The notes below the pieces were generated by a model, which had not been told where the DNA came from, did not search any database, and saw nothing but the letters and a program-made list of their open reading frames with translations. Positions 42,001 to 46,295 of a DNA stretch of 46,295 nt are shown here, piece after piece (the stretch's first letter is position 1; each line of letters begins with the position of its first letter). This stretch comes from Opitutaceae bacterium (lineage in GTDB: Bacteria; Verrucomicrobiota; Verrucomicrobiia; Opitutales; Opitutaceae), in NCBI GenBank assembly GCA_016794625.1, contig JAEUGY010000089.1, forward strand, positions 1 through 46,295, in the 5' to 3' direction. Position numbers and translations under genes: made by a program.

Positions 42001-42436
42001 TGACCTCACCCCGGCCGCCGACTTCCGCTCCGACACCCCGCGCCTGACCAACGCCTCCGCCCGCAGTCAGGTCGGCACGGGGGGTGACATCCTCATCGCC
42101 GGCTTCACCCTCTCGGGCCAGGGCACGCGTACGGTGCTGATCCGGGCGATTGGTCCGACATTGGCGAGATTCGGGGTCACGGGCGTGCTCGATGATCCGG
42201 TCTTGAAGGTCTTCCAAGGTTCGGTGCCGCTGGCGGAAAACGACGACTGGGCGCGCTCCGCCAACGCGGCGCAAATCGTCGACGCCGCCGCCAAGGTGGG
42301 CGCCTTCGCGCTGTCGTCGGCCGAGCTCGACTCGTCCATTCTGATCTCTCTGCCTGCCGGGGGCTACACCGCCCAGATCAGCGGCTTCGACAATGCGACC
42401 GGGGTCGCCTTGGTGGAAATCTATGAGGTGCCCTGA
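39065..42436 (+). CDS. Secreted subtilisin-like (S8) serine protease with repeats
   Basis: 1123 residues with a signal peptide (1-27, ending LVAQ). A propeptide-like region follows, then an S8 catalytic domain (about 160-445) with the complete triad D172 (VAVIDTG), H231 (NGHGTHCAG) and S393 (SGTSMATPHVAG) and the oxyanion N323 (AAAGNEAS). Three tandem modules of about 128 residues begin at bases 40431, 40810 and 41198, each opening NDAFANR and containing WTAP and DTLL-VYTG. Two further related modules (about 41615 and 42045) share RLTN, LLRA/LIRA-(V/I)GPTL and D-W. They are probably beta-sandwich domains for attachment or spacing at the cell surface. The mature enzyme should act outside the cell on protein or on other exported proteins. 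Confidence 0.92.
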   Translation: MRPFRGFAARLTVLVALGCLASPLVAQTAPATPDDAALAAFAHRPDRLILQRRSGLSAARAAELGQLHTTVGARSTKRYPALNDLEVVELPPGANLEQALTTYRSSGLVAKVHRDYLRRISVNPNDTDYLNGRLYGLNNTGQSNGLTDADIDAPEGWDVRNSASNIIVAVIDTGVRTTHEDLAANMWRNPGESGGGRETNGRDDDGNGYIDDVFGINARTGSGNPTDDNGHGTHCAGTIGAVGNNGIGITGVAWSVKIMALKFLSSTGEGADSDAIECIDYARRMGAQILSNSWGGGPGSSALETAISATRTAGLIFVAAAGNEASDNDRVASFPANFDFDNIVSVAATDRRDQLATFSNYGASKVDLAAPGVEIRSTWFNSDSAYQSISGTSMATPHVAGAFALLKAQFPGDSAQQLISRLLSSTDPLTSLARKCRTGGRLNLARALSGAVVAPPNDAFANRTVLPSANTTAGVFSGNATREAGEPTHAGRLGARSVWWSWTAPAAGATQVSTLGSDYDTLLAVYTGSSLSGLTVIGSNDNAATGDTTSRVQFTAVAGQTYIIAVDGTGGATSLTVSQSVANDAFANRTILLGDNFRIQTNNAGASSELGEPNHAGQTARRSLWWQWTAPFNGRVMLSTSGSDTVDTLLGVYTGSNLSTLVEIASDDDSAPSGLAAELFFTATAGTTYHFAVDGFNGDFGDIVLTLSNRLNDAFANRRALFGNSTTYGHTIAASRETGEPQHGGDAGNASIWYAWTAPFTGPAYVSTYGSDFDTLLGVYTGQSLNALTVVGQNDDEGGSLTSQVTFNATAGVTYLIAVDGFDDESGMVTLFAFVEPPPPGTPTTGAPPVRLTNLAVRTAAGSGAQTLIVGFSTGGIGASATNKSLLLRAVGPTLTSFGVPGVLADPRAELFRGSTSIGVNDNWGGTAALVSANASAGAFALPAASRDSALAPALSSGGYTLNVTGIGGTTGVALAEIYDLTPAADFRSDTPRLTNASARSQVGTGGDILIAGFTLSGQGTRTVLIRAIGPTLARFGVTGVLDDPVLKVFQGSVPLAENDDWARSANAAQIVDAAAKVGAFALSSAELDSSILISLPAGGYTAQISGFDNATGVALVEIYEVP
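40431..41575 (+). repeat. Three tandem beta-module repeats in the subtilase
   Basis: Starts at about 40431, 40810 and 41198, spaced 379 and 388 bp. Shared protein landmarks in each: NDAFANR, GEP-H-G, W(W/Y)-WTAP, STxGSD-DTLL-VYTG, and a closing TYxxAVDG. Divergence between copies is moderate, so this is an old duplication rather than an assembly artefact. Confidence 0.75.
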
Positions 42437-42505
42437 GTCCGCCCGACCTTGCCCGGCGAAACCGCCGGCGTGCTCGGGACGATCCATCGGCAGCGGGGTG
42501 CGTTC

Positions 42506-43675
42506 ATGAGTGGCGCTCCCGCTCCGGTGCGGATCCGCTGGCTCACCGCGCTCTGTTATCTCGCGATGATGAGCCTCGCGATCGGGCTCAACCTGCTACC
42601 GGTGTTCCTTACGACCCTGAGCCATCTCTACGGTGGCGCCGAGGGACTGTCGAAGGAGGCGCTGGGTCGCCTAGGCGCGGTGGGGTTTTCGGGGTTGGTG
42701 GCCGGCATTCTTGTCACCGGCCCGCTGGCGGACCGGGCCGGCGCCAAGCCGTTCGCCCTGCTCGGCAATGGTTGCATCGCCGTCAGCCTGGTCGGTCTGG
42801 CCTATGCCCCATCCTACGCCTGGCTGTCCGTCGCCATGGCGGTCCTGGGTCTCGGCGCGGGGATGCTCGACATGGTCCTCAGCCCGGTCGTCGCGGCGCT
42901 GCACCCGGAGAAGCGCGGCGCGGCCATGAACTGGCTGCACTCGTTCTACTGCGTCGGCGCGGTGGTCACGATCTTCGTCGGTTCGGTCGGCCTGCAGCTG
43001 GGATTGGGCTGGCGTGGCACCTGCCTGATCCTGCTGCCCTTGCCCGTGGGACTCATCCTGGCGCTCGGTCCGCTGCGGTTTCCCACGCTGGTCAGTGAAG
43101 GGGGCCGGACACCGTTTCTGACCTTGCTGAAGCAGCGTTGGTTTCTCGGAGCGCTCATCGCGATCTTTCTCGGAGGTGCCACCGAGGCCGGAATGGCCCA
43201 GTGGTTGCCGGCCTACGCGGAGTTGTCGCTCGGTTTCTCCACCTGGATGGGCGGGCTGGCCTTGCTGCTCTTTTCGCTCGCCATGGCCTTGGGGCGCATG
43301 GGCGTGGCCTGGGTCGGTCCCCGCTGGAACCCCTTTGTTGTCATGGCCTGGGGCTGCGGGCTGTCCGCCCTGCTTTTCCTGGCCGCCTCATTTCTGCCGT
43401 GGCCGGCCGCCGCTCTCACAGCGGCCGTGGTGGTGGGCGTCACGGGCAGTTGCCTCTGGCCCACCTTGCTGGCGGTCACCGCCGACCGGCACCCGGATGG
43501 CGGCGCCAGCATGTTCGGCGCCCTCGCGGCGCTCGGCAACGCCGGTGGCATTGTGCTGCCCTGGGTCGTCGGTTGGGTCGCCGATCACAGCAGCCTTGCG
43601 ATCGGGCTCGCGCTGTCTGCCTTGGCGCCGGGACTGATGCTGCCGTTGATTCTGTTGCTGCGTCGCTCGCGGTGA
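42506..43675 (+). CDS. Major facilitator superfamily transporter
   Basis: 389 residues from ATG 42506. About twelve membrane helices with the two-halved MFS layout. The cytoplasmic loop motif after helix 2 is present as GPLADRAGAKPFALLG, and the second half has a similar GRMGVAWVGPRWNP loop. The overall length and the GNGCIAVSLVGLAY / GASMFGALAALGNAGGIVLPWVVG segments suggest an FucP/NarK-like sugar- or anion-type carrier, but substrate cannot be assigned. It follows the subtilase by 69 bp on the same strand and could share its transcript. Convergent to the SMR transporter gene, 26 bp apart. Confidence 0.87.
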   Translation: MSGAPAPVRIRWLTALCYLAMMSLAIGLNLLPVFLTTLSHLYGGAEGLSKEALGRLGAVGFSGLVAGILVTGPLADRAGAKPFALLGNGCIAVSLVGLAYAPSYAWLSVAMAVLGLGAGMLDMVLSPVVAALHPEKRGAAMNWLHSFYCVGAVVTIFVGSVGLQLGLGWRGTCLILLPLPVGLILALGPLRFPTLVSEGGRTPFLTLLKQRWFLGALIAIFLGGATEAGMAQWLPAYAELSLGFSTWMGGLALLLFSLAMALGRMGVAWVGPRWNPFVVMAWGCGLSALLFLAASFLPWPAAALTAAVVVGVTGSCLWPTLLAVTADRHPDGGASMFGALAALGNAGGIVLPWVVGWVADHSSLAIGLALSALAPGLMLPLILLLRRSR

Positions 43676-43701
43676 CCGCGTCCGAAGGAAAGAGGTCGAG
43701 C

Positions 43702-44028
43702 TCAGCGGCCCGTGGCTGAGGCAAACTTCAGTCCAATGACTCCGGACACAATCAGGAGGAGACAGACCAACCGCAGCACGTCGCGCGACTCGCCCAGCCA
43801 GATCATGCCGATCGCGGCGGTCCCCGCGGCGCCGATGCCAGTCCAAACCGCGTACCCGGTTCCCACGGGGATGGTGCGCAGGGCCTGCGCGAGCAGGGCG
43901 AAGCTGGCGATCATCGCGAGGATCGTCAGCACGCTGGGCCATAGACGGGAAAATCCGTCCGTATGCTTCAAACCGATCGCCCAGGCGATTTCGAGGAGCC
44001 CGGCAATCACGAGATAGATCCATGCCAT
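43702..44028 (-). CDS. gdx: SMR-family transporter, Gdx (guanidinium exporter) type
   Basis: 108 residues from ATG 44028, four membrane helices, the size of small multidrug resistance proteins, which work as antiparallel dimers. The essential E13 lies in the first helix (LEIAWAIGLKHTDGF), and the GTGYAVWTGIGAAGTAAIG block is that of the Gdx/SugE subtype, which exports guanidinium in exchange for protons, rather than EmrE-type drug exporters. The residues GLKHTDGF and LLLIVSGVIGLKFAS support this. An ATG nine bases upstream (44037) is possible. Upstream I see a hairpin (44074-44093) but no recognisable guanidine riboswitch. Confidence 0.88.
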   Translation of the reverse strand: MAWIYLVIAGLLEIAWAIGLKHTDGFSRLWPSVLTILAMIASFALLAQALRTIPVGTGYAVWTGIGAAGTAAIGMIWLGESRDVLRLVCLLLIVSGVIGLKFASATGR

Positions 44029-44073
44029 GACCACCATCGTCGGAGTTCAATCCGCCGGCGCAAGTGCCTTCAC

Positions 44074-44093
44074 CCGGATCAGACGCGATCCGG
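44074..44093. promoter_or_regulatory. Hairpin in the leader of the Gdx gene
   Basis: CCGGATC (44074-44080) pairs with GATCCGG (44087-44093) around a 6-nt loop, 46 bp before the Gdx start on the minus strand. It could be a leader structure or a binding site. It does not show the ACGR loops of guanidine-II or the conserved core of guanidine-I or -III riboswitches. Confidence 0.3.
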
Positions 44094-44261
44094 TCCTTGG
44101 TCGAGCCGCAGACAAACGGGGTTGCGAAGATTGAAACGTGCGTCGGTTGGCCCCAAATCTAACGGGTTAACTGCCCGTCCAATTGCGAACCGCTTCAAGC
44201 CCGCCTTCGTCGAATCGGTCCTTGTCCCTGCCAACTCCGATCGCCTGAAACTCACCCGTTT

Positions 44262-45893
44262 ATGCCGCGTACCCGACCCGTCATCGCCTGGCCTGCAGTC
44301 GTCCTCGCGCTCGCGCATCTCGTCCATCCGCTGATCGCGCAATCGACCCCCAACCCCGGACTGCGGTACTATTACCCGGTGCCAGCGGCGAGTGAACCCG
44401 TCACGCATCGGGTGGATGTCTGCGTGTACGGAGGGACACCCGCCGGGGTCGGCGCGGCGATCCAGGCCCGGCGCATGGGCAAGACGTCCATGCTCGCGGT
44501 GTTTCGGCGACATGTAGGTGGTCTGACGTCTTCCGGACTGACCGCAGTGGACCTGGGCAAGAAGGAGTCGATTGGTGGCATGGCGGCCGAGTTTCTCGAT
44601 CGCATGGGGACGTGGAGCGGCTTTCGTTCCGGGGACGCGGAGGCCACCTTCCGATCGATGCTGGCCGAGGCGGGCGTGCCGGTGGCCTTCGAACACCGAC
44701 TGCAATCGGTGGAAAAGACCGGGAATCGGATCCGGGCCCTCGTCTTCGAAAACGGTGTCCGCATCGAGGCCCGCATGTTCGTCGACGCCACCTACGAGGG
44801 TGATCTGCTGGCCCGGGCGGGCGTTTCCTACCATGTCGGACGCGAGTCAAACGCCACCTACGGAGAGAAGTTCAACGGCTACTTCATCGCAGACAAACAT
44901 CAGTTCCGGTTTCCGGTCGATCCCTACCGCATTCCCGGAGACCCGTCGAGCGGGCTGCTGCCCGGCATCCGTTCAGAACCGCCCCGGGAAAGAGGTTCCG
45001 GCGACAACTGGGTGCAGGCGTACAATTTCCGCATGTGGCTCACCACCGCACAGGAAGGTCTGCCACTGCCGAAGCCGGCGGGCTATGATCCCGACACCTA
45101 CGCGCTGCTGCTGCGCTACCTGACCACCCGTCCGGACTTCGACTGGGACTGGAAGTACCGCCACGGCCCCATCAAGCTGAACCTGGGCGATTGCAATAAT
45201 GCAGGCCCGGTTTCCACCGACTTCATCGGGGGAAGCTCACGCTGGCCGGAGGCGGATTACGCCGAGCGGGAGAAGATCTTCCAGGCGCACGTCACCTACC
45301 AGCAGGGCATGATGTGGTTCCTCGCCCATGACCCCGCCGTACCCGCCCACTTGAGCGCCTTCGTGCGCAAATTCGGCCTGCCCAAAGACCAGTTCGAGGA
45401 AACGGGGGGATGGCCGCACGAGTTGTACGTGCGCGAAGGTCGCCGGATGATTTCGGACTATGTCATGACGGAACATGACTGCACCGGCCGGCGTCAGGCG
45501 GAGGACAGCGTGGGTCTCGCCAGCTATACGATGGACTCGCACCACACGTCCCGCGTGGTCGTCAACGGTGTCGTCATGGCGGAGGGCAATGTCGAGGAAC
45601 GCGTGCCGCGGCCGTACCCCGTCAGCTACCGCTCCATCGTCCCCCAAGAGGCCGAGTGCGCCAATCTGTTTGTCCCGGTGGCGCTCTCATCCTCCCACAT
45701 TGCTTTCGGCAGCATTCGCATGGAGCCAGTCTTCCTGCTTCTCGGACAAAGCGCGGCGACGGCGGCTTCGCAGGCGATCGACGCGGGTGTTTCCGTGCAG
45801 TCCGTGGACTATGCCCGCCTGCGGGACCGCCTGCTGGCCGACCGGCAGAAACTGGTGTGGACCCCGCCTCCGGCAGCGACGGCCACACCCTGA
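44262..45893 (+). CDS. Exported FAD-dependent oxidoreductase
   Basis: 543 residues with a signal peptide (about 1-25, ending LIAQ). The dinucleotide-binding fold follows: VCVYGGTPAGVGAAIQARRMGK, with the glycine-rich loop modified to GGTPAGVGAA. Further landmarks are RHVGGLTSSGLTAVD, FVDATYEGDLLARAGV, the YNFRMWL segment, a central GDCNNAGPVSTDFIG and a C-terminal RMEPVFLLLGQSAATAASQA cofactor-closing block. This layout matches the FAD-dependent oxidoreductase group common in secreted proteins of Verrucomicrobia and Planctomycetes, often next to polysaccharide enzymes. The substrate is not known. Confidence 0.85.
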   Translation: MPRTRPVIAWPAVVLALAHLVHPLIAQSTPNPGLRYYYPVPAASEPVTHRVDVCVYGGTPAGVGAAIQARRMGKTSMLAVFRRHVGGLTSSGLTAVDLGKKESIGGMAAEFLDRMGTWSGFRSGDAEATFRSMLAEAGVPVAFEHRLQSVEKTGNRIRALVFENGVRIEARMFVDATYEGDLLARAGVSYHVGRESNATYGEKFNGYFIADKHQFRFPVDPYRIPGDPSSGLLPGIRSEPPRERGSGDNWVQAYNFRMWLTTAQEGLPLPKPAGYDPDTYALLLRYLTTRPDFDWDWKYRHGPIKLNLGDCNNAGPVSTDFIGGSSRWPEADYAEREKIFQAHVTYQQGMMWFLAHDPAVPAHLSAFVRKFGLPKDQFEETGGWPHELYVREGRRMISDYVMTEHDCTGRRQAEDSVGLASYTMDSHHTSRVVVNGVVMAEGNVEERVPRPYPVSYRSIVPQEAECANLFVPVALSSSHIAFGSIRMEPVFLLLGQSAATAASQAIDAGVSVQSVDYARLRDRLLADRQKLVWTPPPAATATP

Positions 45894-45969
45894 CGCCTCC
45901 GCCGTCCGCGGCCGGTCGACCTGTCTTTGCGCTTAACTCCGCCTCCGGAGTGGCTAGGAATGACGGCCC

Positions 45970-46295
45970 ATGGCCGTGATCGTCAATCTCTCCGCCTATC
46001 GTTTCGTCGAGCTCCCAAACCTTCCCGATCTCAAGCAGCAGCTGGAGGGAGTGTGTCGGTCGGCGGGTCTCAAGGGCACCATCTTGCTCAGCACCGAAGG
46101 CATCAATCTCTTCGTGGCCGGAGATCGGTCCGGCACGGATCAGCTCATGACCAGCCTGCGCGCGGTGCCGGGGCTGCGGGATCTGGAGGCGAAGGAGAGC
46201 CTCAGCGAGACCCAGCCCTTCGACCGCATGCGAATCAAGATCAAGCGCGAGATCATCGCCTTTGGCGTCGAGGGCATCCATCCGGCCCGGCAGAC
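45970..46295 (+). CDS. trhO: TrhO (UPF0176/YceA) tRNA U34 hydroxylase, 3' partial
   Basis: The frame runs from ATG 45970 to the window's right edge without a stop, giving 108 residues. The N-terminus MAVIVNLSAYRFVEL, the segment LKGTILLSTEGINLFVAG and RMRIKIKREIIAFG fit the N-terminal acylphosphatase-like part of the TrhO/YceA family. These enzymes carry a rhodanese domain further on and hydroxylate uridine-34 of certain tRNAs. The rhodanese domain with the catalytic cysteine lies beyond the window and cannot be checked. It follows the oxidoreductase gene by 76 bp. Confidence 0.85.
   Translation, partial: MAVIVNLSAYRFVELPNLPDLKQQLEGVCRSAGLKGTILLSTEGINLFVAGDRSGTDQLMTSLRAVPGLRDLEAKESLSETQPFDRMRIKIKREIIAFGVEGIHPARQ

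Noticed and set aside
40241..42487. 748-residue open frame on the minus strand
   Set aside because: Antisense to the subtilase; Gly/Ala/Arg-rich low-complexity translation typical of a high-GC shadow.
44029..44261. Guanidine riboswitch upstream of the Gdx gene
   Set aside because: The characteristic loops and core sequences were not found; only a simple hairpin is visible.

Overview
The window looks like chromosome from a high-GC member of the Verrucomicrobiota, most likely an Opitutaceae-type organism. The main reason is a set of pseudopilin genes matching the four-gene Verru_Chthon cassette that is characteristic of Verrucomicrobium and Chthoniobacter relatives. Also consistent are Ala-Phe prepilin junctions, a large subtilase with repeated C-terminal modules, a secreted FAD-oxidoreductase, the scarcity of clear Shine-Dalgarno sites, and long antisense open frames caused by high GC. 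No sequence search was possible, so the assignment is an inference.

Layout. (1) 1-2701 is a mobile-element edge: a DUF1016/YhcG-type nuclease (5' end cut by the window), an excisionase-like helix-turn-helix protein, a tyrosine recombinase with an apparent extra helix-turn-helix insert, and a tRNA with a CAT anticodon. (2) 3123-9653 is sensory: a small unknown protein, a helical-sensor chemoreceptor, a chemoreceptor with a periplasmic c-type heme site, a NarL-type response regulator, and a convergent hybrid histidine kinase with a degenerate ATPase domain. (3) 9765-16103 (minus strand) holds six overlapping pseudopilin-type genes: a GspG-like pseudopilin, a second pseudopilin, then Verru_Chthon D, B, C and A. 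(4) 16189-27849 is mostly housekeeping: acs, rho, a large unknown protein, hisF, xseB, dxs, prmC, prfA and a HAD phosphatase. (5) 27919-38456 is a minus-strand run. It starts with an ECF sigma factor and anti-sigma factor, followed by DoxX, DinB, an NRDE/TANGO2-like protein, a DedA-ATP-grasp fusion, OlsB-like and OlsA/PlsC-like acyltransferases, CoaB, a GH63-type glycosidase and a lysozyme-like protein. (6) 38560-46295 holds a lipoprotein, a 1123-residue secreted subtilase, an MFS transporter, a Gdx-type SMR transporter, an exported FAD-dependent oxidoreductase and the start of a TrhO-type tRNA hydroxylase.

How the genes may work together. The strongest candidate for something undescribed is the ECF-sigma-led operon. 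Genes for ornithine-lipid synthesis (OlsB/OlsA) share 4-nt stop/start overlaps with a membrane protein that fuses a DedA lipid-transporter-like domain to an ATP-grasp ligase. That suggests a stress-controlled pathway that makes, further modifies by ATP-dependent ligation, and moves an aminolipid across the inner membrane. A GGGAAT-containing motif lies at nearly the same distance before the sigma gene and before doxX and may be the sigma factor's own promoter element. The heme chemoreceptor beside a two-component regulator and the six-gene pseudopilin set are secondary points of interest.

Limits: start codons are chosen by family alignment from memory, since few genes have clear ribosome-binding sites, and promoter and hairpin calls are by eye.
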